Origin: JBPBQZ01 sp050955105
Lineage (GTDB): Bacteria; Pseudomonadota; Gammaproteobacteria; Burkholderiales; Burkholderiaceae
DNA length: 10,052 nucleotides
Assembly: GCA_050955105.1 (NCBI GenBank)
Contig: JBPBQZ010000049.1
Location: 1 to 10,052 of the forward strand
Direction: 5' to 3'
Numbering within the stretch: position 1 is the stretch's first letter; each line of letters opens with the position of its first letter. This document shows, in pieces, positions 1 through 6,832 of this stretch. The notes under the pieces were generated by a model that made no database searches, was not told the DNA's origin, and saw only the letters and a list, made by a program, of their open reading frames with translations. Position numbers and translations under genes: made by a program.

Positions 1-116
1 CGATCGTCGATGTCGAACAATACCGATGCAGCCGCAGCACTCACCCCGATAAACGCTGCCCCAAGCGATGCCGCCATAAGATAGGCACGCAATATCACGA
101 CCGTGGATGGGCGCAT
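1..116 (-). CDS. Exported protein, N-terminal fragment (runs off the left edge)
   Basis: An open frame starts at ATG 114-116 on the minus strand and stays open for 38 codons to the window edge. The first residues carry a positive charge and are followed by a hydrophobic, alanine-rich stretch of about 20 residues ending in SAAAAS. This is a good Sec signal peptide with a likely cleavage after the AAA run, and the mature part would begin near SVLFDIDD. The product is therefore inferred to be periplasmic or outer-membrane. Too little remains to name a family. It is divergent from the two-component operon starting at 400, so the 283-bp gap may hold both promoters, and it could be a target of that regulator; that is inference from position only. 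Confidence 0.55.
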   Translation of the reverse strand, partial: MRPSTVVILRAYLMAASLGAAFIGVSAAAASVLFDIDD

Positions 117-399
117 ACGGGTTCCAGTCAAAATAAATCGGCAAACATTGAATCGACCCGCACATGGCTGATGCGCCGCGCGGGAAATGGGGGATTCGGC
201 TGCCGGCGCAACATCGAGTACGGAATTCGGCGGCTTGCGCAATAAGCCTGAGCGCCAGTCTATGCCTCGATCCTGAAGGAAAACTTATGCCTTTCTCGAT
301 GCAGACGGTCGCGGGCATGTTGTGGTTAACTTGCAGCCGCGGATCGCGATGTCGTCGCCTCAATTCTCCGTCGAGTAAAACCCTCAGCAGGTAAATTCC
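117..399. promoter_or_regulatory. Divergent intergenic region, presumed promoters of both flanking genes
   Basis: This gap of 283 bases separates two divergent genes, so it should contain the promoters for both. An open frame on the plus strand (164-394) has arginine/serine-rich composition and no recognisable domain, and I treat it as non-coding. I could not find a convincing -35/-10 pair or a clear direct-repeat box of the CTTAA type that QseB/PmrA-like regulators use. The sequence just before the regulator start (agcaggta, about 10 bases upstream of ATG 400) is a usable ribosome binding site. Confidence 0.35.
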
Positions 400-1059
400 A
401 TGCGCGTTCTCCTTGCAGAAGACGACGATTTGATCGGCAGCGGCGTTGAAATCGGGCTGCGCCAGGCAGGCTTCACCGTAGACTGGACGCGTGACGGTGC
501 AGCGGCAAACCTTGCCCTGAAAACAACGACGTATGAATTGATCTTGCTCGATCTCGGATTACCAGGCATGTCGGGCATGGAGTTACTGAAGAAATTGCGT
601 GCCGCCGGCAAGAACACCCCGGTGCTGCTACTGACCGCGAAAGATACCGTGCCAGATCGCGTGGAGGGATTTGAATCAGGCGCGGACGATTACGTCGGCA
701 AGCCCTTCGATCTCACCGAGTTGGTAGTTCGTTGCCGTTCATTGTTGAGGCGCGCGCAAGGACGCGGGATTGAACTCATTCGACACGGCGATCTCGTGGT
801 CGATCCGGCAGCGCAAACTGTTGTGAAAGCCAATGTACCCGTGACCTTGACCGCTCGCGAACGGGCGGTGCTTATGCAATTGCTGAGTCATCAGGGCATT
901 CCGCAGTCGAGAGCGCGTCTTGAAGAGAGCTTATACGGGTGGCAAAAAGAAATTGAAAGCAACGCCATCGAGGTGCATATCTCCAATCTCCGTAAAAAGC
1001 TCGGCACCGACCTGATCAGAACGGTGCGCGGCATTGGCTACGTCATCGAGAGGATTTAA
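400..1059 (+). CDS. OmpR/PhoB-family response regulator (QseB/TctD-like)
   Basis: A DNA-binding response regulator of 219 residues, the usual length for the OmpR family. The receiver domain fills about residues 1-115. It has the acidic pocket EDDD at 7-10, phospho-acceptor D51 in LILLDLGLPG, switch threonine T79 in LLLTAKD, and conserved K101 in GKPF. The winged-helix DNA-binding domain fills about 125-218, ending in the family signature IEVHISNLRKKLG followed by IRTVRGIGYVI. It should be phosphorylated by the kinase encoded immediately downstream and then bind promoter repeats as a dimer. The stop codon overlaps the kinase start by one base (TAATG), so the two are translationally coupled. 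The overall sequence is closest in style to QseB/PmrA/TctD regulators, but target genes cannot be told from sequence, so I assign no symbol. Confidence 0.95.
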   Translation: MRVLLAEDDDLIGSGVEIGLRQAGFTVDWTRDGAAANLALKTTTYELILLDLGLPGMSGMELLKKLRAAGKNTPVLLLTAKDTVPDRVEGFESGADDYVGKPFDLTELVVRCRSLLRRAQGRGIELIRHGDLVVDPAAQTVVKANVPVTLTARERAVLMQLLSHQGIPQSRARLEESLYGWQKEIESNAIEVHISNLRKKLGTDLIRTVRGIGYVIERI

Positions 1060-2480
1060 TGTCTCCATCGATACGGCGGCGCCTGATGTTGTTGATGCTC
1101 ACGAGCATTATCCTGGTTTGGGGTGTTGCACTAATATGGAGCTATCGTCAGGCGAGCCATGAAGTGGGCGAATGGGACGATGCGCGTCTTGTACAGCTTG
1201 CGAGTCTTCTGGCGCGGCTCGATCAGAATGATCTTGCCGCTTTGGCACGCACACGTATCGATGCGCGCAACGAATACCTTCGGCCTGGGCACCATTCACA
1301 TCAGGAAGACAGCGATACGCTGCCACGCGAAGCGTTGTTTCAAGTGCGTGATGCGAACGGCATCCTGACTGGTAGTCCGGCGCTAAAACAATTGGGCGCA
1401 TGGAATGTGCCATTCGATCCGGAAAGCGGAGCGCGCACGATCACGCTTCAAGGTCAGGTGTGGCACATCTTTACATTGCGTGACGAGACCGTAGGCCGCA
1501 GCGTGCGCGTGCTGGAATCAACCAATAATCGCAGCGATCTGGTAACGGGCGTAGCGCGCCGTATTGCCGAGCCAATCGCCTGGTCGCTGCCCATCATTGC
1601 CCTGCTGGTCTGGATCAGCATCGGCCGCAGTCTCTCACCGCTCAAGTCACTATCGGATGAAATTGGTTCGCGCGATATCAATAAGCTCGAATCGATCGAC
1701 ATGCGTCGCACGCCGGTCGAGGCTAGTCCGCTCGTTGATGCCATCAATCATCTTCTATCGCGGCTACAGCAGTCGATTAGGCGAGAGCGTGCCTTTACCG
1801 CGGATGCGGCACATGAACTGAAGACGCCCCTTGCGGCAATCAAAGTGCAGGCGCAGGTGGCGCTAAGCATCGACGACGTCGCGCAACAACGACTTGCGAT
1901 GCAACGCGTAGTTCAAGGTGTTGATCGAAGCGCGCATCTCGCCGAACAACTACTGCAATTGGCGCATCTTGATGAGAATGAAAAACTGCTCACCGCGCGG
2001 GTCGATCTTGCATCGACCGCAGGAGAAGCCATCGCCGCTCACGAACAGTTTGCGCGCGCCAGAGCGACGAGCATTTGCTTGTTGGGAGATGCCTGCCTGG
2101 AAGTGATTGCCGATCCCGCTCTGATGTCGGTGTTACTCGATAATCTTATCGACAATGCGCTTAAGTACGGGCATGAGGGCGGTCATATCGAAATCGAAAT
2201 CAGCCGGCGCACTGAAACTGCTCTGCTGATTGTTCGCGATGATGGGCCAGGGGTAGCGGCTGAAAACCGGGCGCGCCTTACCGATCGATTTTTTCGTGTG
2301 ATCGGCAATCGCGCCAGCGGCAGTGGTCTGGGCTTGTCGATCGTTGCCAGGATTGTCGAGCGCTTTGGTGCTCAACTCAGTTTTGACGAGGGCATTGGTG
2401 GGCGGGGGTTGGCCGCCATTATTGCGTTTCCGTTGAACACAGGAACGGATTTTCCAGGGATCGCAAAGCGCGAGGCTTAG
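1059..2480 (+). CDS. Two-component sensor histidine kinase (QseC/TctE-like)
   Basis: An inner-membrane sensor kinase of 473 residues and partner of the preceding regulator. TM1 is about residues 8-28 and TM2 about 172-190, enclosing a periplasmic sensor of roughly 140 residues. A short, weak HAMP-like linker follows (about 190-240). The HisKA domain carries phospho-acceptor H252 in FTADAAHELKTPL, the typical QseC/PmrB/TctE motif. The ATPase domain shows an N-box (LLDNLIDNALKYG, about 359-371), a G1 box (DDGPGV, 394-399) and a G2 box (GSGLGLSI, 421-428), so it looks catalytically intact. The ribosome binding site GAGAGGA lies inside the end of the regulator gene. The sensor contains a histidine/acid cluster at 77-84 (GHHSHQED) that could bind metal; this is inference. 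The signal is unknown. Confidence 0.95.
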   Translation: MSPSIRRRLMLLMLTSIILVWGVALIWSYRQASHEVGEWDDARLVQLASLLARLDQNDLAALARTRIDARNEYLRPGHHSHQEDSDTLPREALFQVRDANGILTGSPALKQLGAWNVPFDPESGARTITLQGQVWHIFTLRDETVGRSVRVLESTNNRSDLVTGVARRIAEPIAWSLPIIALLVWISIGRSLSPLKSLSDEIGSRDINKLESIDMRRTPVEASPLVDAINHLLSRLQQSIRRERAFTADAAHELKTPLAAIKVQAQVALSIDDVAQQRLAMQRVVQGVDRSAHLAEQLLQLAHLDENEKLLTARVDLASTAGEAIAAHEQFARARATSICLLGDACLEVIADPALMSVLLDNLIDNALKYGHEGGHIEIEISRRTETALLIVRDDGPGVAAENRARLTDRFFRVIGNRASGSGLGLSIVARIVERFGAQLSFDEGIGGRGLAAIIAFPLNTGTDFPGIAKREA

Positions 2481-2606
2481 GGCCGCATGGGCTTTTGCAT
2501 GCCTGCTGCTTGCCGCGCCGCTAGCTTCGCAGCGACCACGGCGAAGACCCGTGTCCGAAATCAGCTAGCTGGCGGCTGGGCTGGCAAACGTCGCGCCGGA
2601 TAGTCG

Positions 2607-3656
2607 TCAGCGCATCTCCGCCGGAACGCTTTGCTCAGCCATTATCAGCCGCTCAACAAAGCGGCGGCCTTGCAGGCGCGGTTTATCCGATTCGATATCG
2701 ACATAATTTCGATCCGGATAGCGGTCGAGAGTGCTCTGCTGTTTCTCCAGAACCTCCACATCCTCGCGAATGGTCGCGTCGATATCTTTATAAAGCTGCT
2801 CGGTAACAGCCGGATCATCTGGTCGATGCGCATGCGCGGCCGTCCAGAAATAAAACGAAGATTTTTCGGTCTCGGGCGTCAGTCCATGGAAAACACGTAG
2901 CCGCACACCACCCGGCGGTGGCACCGCGGCGTCGACGCCTGTGCCCACATCACTGCCGCGCGTTTCTTGAAGAATGTTCGACGGAGCGTGAAGCACGCAC
3001 TGTTGCCAGCGATCAATCTTGCCCTTGAATTTGACTGCGCGAAGGTAGACATCGGGCGAGGTGACATTGCGCATGAGCCGCGTAACGGTGACGTTATCCG
3101 CCGCTCTATTAACCGTCGTCTCCGCATTACTGTGATCGGATGGATCAACGTTGACAATCGAGCCGTGCACATAGCCAATGTGGCTAAGATCCATCAGATT
3201 GTCGACGATCAGCATGTAATTGCATTTGAGCGGCAAAACACCGCCACGGTGTGCCCAGACACCCGGCTCGTTGTGATATCCGAGATCGGGAATACGGTCG
3301 GGCACTGCCGCTTCCAGGCTTCCCATCCAAATCCATATCAACTGATCACGCTCGACCACCGCATAGCGTCGCACGCTAGCGTTCACCGGCACCAAATCCT
3401 GGCCCGGCACCTTCAGGCACTGCCCCGTCGCGCCGAAAATCAGGCCGTGGTAGCCGCATTCAACGTTGCCGCCGACCTTTTTCCCACACGAAAGCGGTAG
3501 ACCCCGGTGCGAGCACCTGTCTTCGAGGGCCGACACCGCACCTGCGGCATCTCGAAATAAAACAATGCGCTCGTCGCAGATCGTGCGGGCGAGCAAACTA
3601 TCCGCAGTGATTTCGCTCGCCATCGCGGCGACGTACCAGGTGTTAAGCAAGAACAT
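2607..3656 (-). CDS. Rieske non-heme iron oxygenase, VanA-type aromatic O-demethylase subunit
   Basis: The protein has 349 residues, the normal size for VanA/DdmC-type oxygenases. An N-terminal Rieske domain binds the [2Fe-2S] cluster through C48 and H50 (CSHRG) and C67 and H70 (CGYHG). The catalytic domain has the mononuclear iron motif DNLMDLSHIGYVH, with H159 and H164 as iron ligands and D156 as the probable electron-transfer bridge; D299 in REDVEVLEKQQ is the likely third ligand. Such enzymes use O2 and electrons from a reductase to remove methyl groups from methoxylated aromatics such as vanillate. The substrate here is not determined. All key residues are present, so it should be active, but no VanB-type ferredoxin reductase gene lies in the window. 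ATG 3656 is preceded by AGGAGA (complement of 3663-3668) at good spacing. A perfect inverted repeat sits just upstream. Confidence 0.9.
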   Translation of the reverse strand: MFLLNTWYVAAMASEITADSLLARTICDERIVLFRDAAGAVSALEDRCSHRGLPLSCGKKVGGNVECGYHGLIFGATGQCLKVPGQDLVPVNASVRRYAVVERDQLIWIWMGSLEAAVPDRIPDLGYHNEPGVWAHRGGVLPLKCNYMLIVDNLMDLSHIGYVHGSIVNVDPSDHSNAETTVNRAADNVTVTRLMRNVTSPDVYLRAVKFKGKIDRWQQCVLHAPSNILQETRGSDVGTGVDAAVPPPGGVRLRVFHGLTPETEKSSFYFWTAAHAHRPDDPAVTEQLYKDIDATIREDVEVLEKQQSTLDRYPDRNYVDIESDKPRLQGRRFVERLIMAEQSVPAEMR

Positions 3657-3679
3657 GCCAGGTCTCCTATTTCACTGAG

Positions 3680-3711
3680 ATCGGCGTTTCCTATGACGCA
3701 GAAACGCCGAT
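3680..3711. repeat. Perfect 11-bp inverted repeat upstream of the oxygenase
   Basis: The arms ATCGGCGTTTC (3680-3690) and GAAACGCCGAT (3701-3711) are perfectly complementary and are separated by 10 bases. The element lies 24 bases upstream of the oxygenase start codon, just before its ribosome binding site. No T-run follows on either strand, so it does not read as a Rho-independent terminator. It could be an operator for a dimeric repressor or a hairpin in the mRNA leader. It is not the VanR consensus that I know from other bacteria. Confidence 0.7.
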
Positions 3712-3757
3712 TACCGGTCTCGTGAAAAATTAATGTGTGTACTGATTGATTGGCTCG

Positions 3758-3786
3758 ATTCTGGATCTAAAATCGTTGCTATTCAA
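3758..3786 (-). promoter_or_regulatory. Possible sigma-70 promoter for the oxygenase
   Basis: On the minus strand TTGAAT (complement of 3781-3786) could serve as -35 and CAGAAT (complement of 3758-3763) as -10, with a 17-base spacer. This would start transcription near 3750 and place the inverted repeat at 3680-3711 in the 5' leader. The -10 matches consensus at four of six positions only, so this is a tentative call. Confidence 0.25.
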
Positions 3787-3804
3787 TGCCGACTCTCTAG
3801 GGAC

Positions 3805-3823
3805 TTCCCCTTAAGACGGGGAA
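3805..3823. repeat. Short inverted repeat (TTCCCC / GGGGAA)
   Basis: TTCCCC (3805-3810) and GGGGAA (3818-3823) can pair across a 7-base loop. It lies between the oxygenase promoter region and the end of the NmrA-like remnant. There is no T-run next to it, so a terminator role is doubtful, but it could stop or pause minus-strand transcripts arriving from the MFS gene. Confidence 0.3.
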
Positions 3824-3857
3824 AGACTTGGACATTGCTGCCGCCCTACGCGTAACG

Positions 3858-4010
3858 CTAAGCAAGCACTGCGGGCTTCAGTACCTCCTCACACCACTGC
3901 TGGAGACTCGTTGGCGTGGTGTTTTCCGGCGTCCGCGGTTGTTGGTTATCCAGGCCGTTATTCTTGGCGACATGCATATCGACCATCCCTTGGGCAAACG
4001 CCTCGCTGGC
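3858..4010 (-). pseudogene. C-terminal remnant of an NmrA-like NAD(P)-binding protein
   Basis: Minus-strand reading in the frame ending at TAG 3858-3860 gives about 50 residues that look like true protein, ending with TPENTTPTSLQQWCEEVLK followed by PAVLA. From memory, this resembles the C-terminus of NmrA/SDR-type NAD(P)-binding proteins, where a TPENTTPTS-like segment precedes a final helix. The Rossmann N-terminus with its GxxGxxG motif is absent: upstream, the same frame runs through the 3' end of the MFS gene as antifamily noise. The fragment directly abuts the MFS stop codon (4013-4015). I infer that the 5' part was lost when the MFS gene or its junction arrived. There is no ribosome binding site or sensible start codon. 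The family assignment is from memory of the motif and needs a search. Confidence 0.5.
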
Positions 4011-4012
4011 GC

Positions 4013-5356
4013 TTAAGCGCGAAAACGAGAGCCGAGTTTGACCTGAGGTTGATCCAATATTTCCTCCTCGACCCCCATCAGCGCAGGCATGGCGAAACCG
4101 CATGCCGCGGTGACGACGATGAACAGCCCCGCGAGGGAGATTAGAAGGCCGAGGCCGGCGCCCGGGCCGGATCCTAAGATTCCTCCGAAGACCGGTTCTA
4201 GCGCTCCGCCAGGTTGCATGGCCGAAACGAACACATGGTCTGCGAGTGGGCCAGACAATAGTGTGGCCAAGGGGGCGGCCAGCCAGGCAATCATGCGGCG
4301 AATAGAAAAGACACGTCCTTGCAGTTCGATCTCGACCTTCCGTTGCCACAAGGCTTGAGCACAGCCATTCATTGCCGGTCCGAAAAGTGAATAGACAAAG
4401 ATGCCGGCAGCTATCAAAAGGGCGTTACTGGAAATTCCGAGTGGCACAATTCCCAGCATGCCAGTGCCAATCCAGCACAAAAGCACGGCAACGATCAGTC
4501 GGCGAGGTTCGCCGTATGCGGAGATCGCGGCCGCGCCGGTGAGAGCGCCAATGGCGCCAGCGGACTGCACGGTGCCGAGCACGAGGATGCTGTCCGCATG
4601 CGTCGCGAGCACGAACGGAACTATCAGTGAAGTCGCCACGCTCAGGAAGAAGTTGCAGATGAAGAACACAGCTAGCAAACGGATCAAGCCCGGCCTTTTT
4701 AAAATGAATGCGACGCTTTCCAGCGACTCAGCCAAGAGAATGCGCGGTGACCAACCGGAAGAGATCTTCCGTTGCGACACTTTTATGGGCACCGATATCA
4801 GGAGCATGGCTGCCGTCAACGACCCTGCGACGTTGATGGCGAGGACCGCGCTTAATCCGGCAAAAGCGTAGATTGCACCGCCAATTCCTGGCGCAATGAT
4901 CCGGCCGCCGCTCTCTGCTAGCGACAGAAGGCCGTTAACTCGCACGTGGTGACGGCCTCTGACGAGCTCGGTCAGCGCGGACGAATACGCGGGCCAATGG
5001 AACGACTGCGAGGCGCCATTGATGCCCGCAAGCAGGTAGAGCTGCCAGATCTCGAGGACGCCAGCCACATGCAGCAACCAAGTGCATAGTGCGGTCGTCG
5101 CGGACACTAAATCTCCGATAAACATTAGTCGCTTTTTACTGACCCGATCTACGAATACGCCAGCAATCGGGCTCATTACGAGCAGTGCCGCCAGGAAGGC
5201 TGCCGCGAGGTGAGTCACCGAAGCAGCAGCTCCGGTCTTCTGATACGCCCAAGCACTTAAGGCGAACAGTGATACGCCGCTCGCCGTGAGGGATACGAAC
5301 TGGCCTCCGAGTAGGCGTGCTAACGCGCTGTTGCCAATGCGAGCCGGATGCTCCAT
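4013..5356 (-). CDS. MFS transporter, EntS/DHA3-like exporter
   Basis: The protein has 447 residues and about 11-12 hydrophobic membrane segments with a central hydrophilic loop near 190-225, as expected of a 12-TM major facilitator. After TM2 the sequence GVFVDRVSKKRLM (67-79) matches the MFS motif A between TM2 and TM3. A second copy-like segment, ELQGRVFSIRRMIAW (344-358), is typical of the MFS_3/EntS-like group of small-molecule and drug exporters. It should be a proton-driven inner-membrane exporter; the substrate is unknown. ATG 5356 is preceded by GGAAAGGTGG, a fair ribosome binding site. Nothing beside it (no synthase or regulator) suggests a substrate. The 3' end abuts a foreign gene remnant, which hints at insertion or recombination. 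Confidence 0.9.
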   Translation of the reverse strand: MEHPARIGNSALARLLGGQFVSLTASGVSLFALSAWAYQKTGAAASVTHLAAAFLAALLVMSPIAGVFVDRVSKKRLMFIGDLVSATTALCTWLLHVAGVLEIWQLYLLAGINGASQSFHWPAYSSALTELVRGRHHVRVNGLLSLAESGGRIIAPGIGGAIYAFAGLSAVLAINVAGSLTAAMLLISVPIKVSQRKISSGWSPRILLAESLESVAFILKRPGLIRLLAVFFICNFFLSVATSLIVPFVLATHADSILVLGTVQSAGAIGALTGAAAISAYGEPRRLIVAVLLCWIGTGMLGIVPLGISSNALLIAAGIFVYSLFGPAMNGCAQALWQRKVEIELQGRVFSIRRMIAWLAAPLATLLSGPLADHVFVSAMQPGGALEPVFGGILGSGPGAGLGLLISLAGLFIVVTAACGFAMPALMGVEEEILDQPQVKLGSRFRA

Positions 5357-5727
5357 GCGCGGCCACCTTTCCGATACTTTTTAAGGACTTCGCGTGATCC
5401 GTTTACGGATATGCCGAAGCCAACGCGCCGATTCGTTTTGCAGGCGAAGCTATCGCGATTGGTTCGACCGGCTCCTAAAAGACGCCTCGATCGAGCGAGG
5501 CTTACAAGCGACTCAATGCTCTGCACGTACGGCTTTGTCGCAAACTCGACGAAGCAGTTCCGTCGCTCAGCGGCAACCGGTGCGCTTTCTCAACGATCAC
5601 TTTGCGAGCATCGAAATTTTCCGGCTTGAACTCGCCTAGGTAGTCGATGCAGTTGTTTCGGTATCAATTAGAAGAAGCCATTGGTTTGGTTTATCTGCGA
5701 TGCCAGTACAGACGCTCGGTGACCACA
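5357..5727. other. Gene-poor stretch upstream of the MFS gene, with a possible coding fragment
   Basis: This stretch of 371 bases has no convincing gene. Overlapping open frames on both strands (for example plus 5394-5639 and minus 5320-5526) are arginine/serine-rich and lack start signals. One minus-strand frame, open from 5663 to the TAA at 5502-5504, has a protein-like segment with codon use like the neighbours (DYLGEFKPENFDARKVIVEK, about 5575-5635). It then changes to low-quality sequence and has no start codon. It may be a decayed gene piece whose family I do not recognise. The promoter of the MFS gene should also lie here, but I could not pick a clear one. Confidence 0.3.
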
Positions 5728-6251
5728 TCAGGCACCGCTTCGGCTTGTCCTCTCTTGCCATAGCCGCAGCAATTCACCCGCTTCATCCGGTTGACTCTCG
5801 AAGGTAGCCATCCCCTCGGGAATCATCAACCACGGCAACGCATTCCGTGTAAATAAATGAGCAACCGGATCGAACTCTCTGTGCCTTTGCAGCGTTGTTG
5901 GCCGAAGCATGGCTAGACTCGGCCGATTCACTGGCTCGGCCCAAAGACGTGTGTCGCAATGCGGACACGCCTTGCTGCGTCGCTGACGGCGTTGCCAAAA
6001 TCGAACGCGAGAAAAACTGGTTGTCCCTCTAGAATTTCCAAAGACGATCGCGAAACCCACATCACGGGCAACGACGTTCCGCCACTGCGCCCCTGGCAAT
6101 CAGCGCAGTGACAAACGTAGAAAGTGAGCGGGTCAGAAGTCAGCTGAAACTTCACGCTGCCGCAAACGCAATTTCTACGGTACGGAGGTTTCATTTTCGA
6201 TCCAATGATGGGAATCGTTGCCGCTCGGCGTTGTTTATTGAACGCAGGCAT
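5728..6251 (-). pseudogene. GFA-family zinc protein, broken by a frameshift
   Basis: Two minus-strand frames together spell one GFA protein (glutathione-dependent formaldehyde-activating enzyme/centromere protein V fold). The first part (from ATG 6249-6251, or ATG 6192-6194 at MKPPYRR) carries the zinc ligands CVCG and CHCADC. The second part, in another frame and ending at TGA 5728-5730, carries CPHCDTRLW and the C-terminal half. The switch falls between about 5976 and 6016 and needs one extra base to restore the frame. Two A-runs on the plus strand (5997-6000 and 6012-6016) lie in that interval, so a single-base loss or a sequencing error is likely. I see no canonical slippery heptamer for programmed -1 frameshifting. 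All zinc-binding cysteines survive across the two frames, so decay is recent if real. The upstream ATG lies 6 bases beyond the phosphatase stop codon, suggesting an operon. Confidence 0.75.
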
Positions 6252-6257
6252 CCCAAA

Positions 6258-6581
6258 TCAGGCCCGCAAATACTTGCCAACCCGCTGCTCCAACAACGCT
6301 ACGAGTTCCGGCTGCATGAAAGTGTATTGATCGGGAATACTCAAGCAGACCACCCTCTTCCCCTTCAAATATTCACCGAACCTCTTTGACAACTTGGCTT
6401 GGTGCGTCCGTTCCATCACGAAGATTATCTCGGCCCAGGCTAGCTGCTCCGACGTGAGTGTCACGACAGCATCCGGAGCCAAACCAGCAGAGTCAGTTTC
6501 TACACCGGGCCACATTGCAAACACCTCCTCGGCCGTCGGGCTGCGCCACCGATTGCGGCTGCAGATAAATAGCGCACGCAT
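6258..6581 (-). CDS. Small low-molecular-weight protein tyrosine phosphatase-like protein
   Basis: I chose the start at ATG 6579-6581, giving 107 residues. It is preceded by GAGGA at 9 bases, and the protein then begins MRALFICSRNRWRSPTAE as in its relatives; a longer version from ATG 6608 adds nine unconserved residues. The phosphate-binding loop C-x5-R-S is present (C7 to R13), at the N-terminus as in low-molecular-weight phosphatases. IPDQY near the C-terminus supplies the probable general acid D84. The protein is shorter than the classic family of about 150 residues and belongs to the compact class often annotated as LMW-PTP-like. It should be cytoplasmic; its substrate is unknown. It is followed within 6 bases by the possible upstream start of the GFA gene on the same strand. 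Confidence 0.85.
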   Translation of the reverse strand: MRALFICSRNRWRSPTAEEVFAMWPGVETDSAGLAPDAVVTLTSEQLAWAEIIFVMERTHQAKLSKRFGEYLKGKRVVCLSIPDQYTFMQPELVALLEQRVGKYLRA

Positions 6582-6832
6582 CAGACGTGATCCTCGGATC
6601 GAGACCAATTCGTTGCCACACCATTCTGTGCAACGATGACGAATCGCCGGAAGCTGCGATCAGCAATGCGAATAGCGCTTCCCCTTCGATAAGCAGCAAG
6701 TATGCTGACGCCATACGGAGAATCCGACGAAACGGAGAACAAGAAACTTCCGTAAGACCGACGGCTAGATCGCAATTATGCTCGCGGCGAGCGCACTGAG
6801 GACAAGCGTAACAATGGGCACGGCCTCTTAAA
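6582..6832. promoter_or_regulatory. Divergent intergenic region between phosphatase and ThiE-like genes
   Basis: This gap of 251 bases lies between divergent genes and should hold both promoters. The open frames in it on both strands lack recognisable domains. I looked for a remnant of a Nudix domain in frame with the ThiE-like gene and found none; an in-frame TAA at 6809-6811 closes that frame. No strong promoter could be picked. Confidence 0.3.

Noticed and set aside
164..394. 76-codon open frame on the plus strand before the response regulator
   Set aside because: Its composition is arginine/serine-rich without a domain, it lacks a good ribosome binding site, and it fills a divergent promoter gap.
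2481..2606. Possible terminator between the convergent kinase and oxygenase genes (CTTCGC 2525-2530 with GCGAAG 2541-2546)
   Set aside because: The stem is short, the loop is long (10 bases) and no T-run follows on either strand.
2967..3500. 177-codon open frame on the plus strand
   Set aside because: It lies wholly antisense to the Rieske oxygenase, whose cluster and iron ligands are all in place.
3828..4016. 62-codon open frame on the plus strand
   Set aside because: It is antisense to the NmrA-like remnant, which has the more protein-like sequence; it also lacks a ribosome binding site.
4401..4871. 156-codon open frame on the plus strand
   Set aside because: It is antisense to the MFS transporter and shows no membrane or domain features of its own.
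5976..6016. Programmed -1 frameshift in the GFA gene
   Set aside because: No X XXY YYZ slippery heptamer is found in the right frame, so a mutation or sequencing error is simpler.
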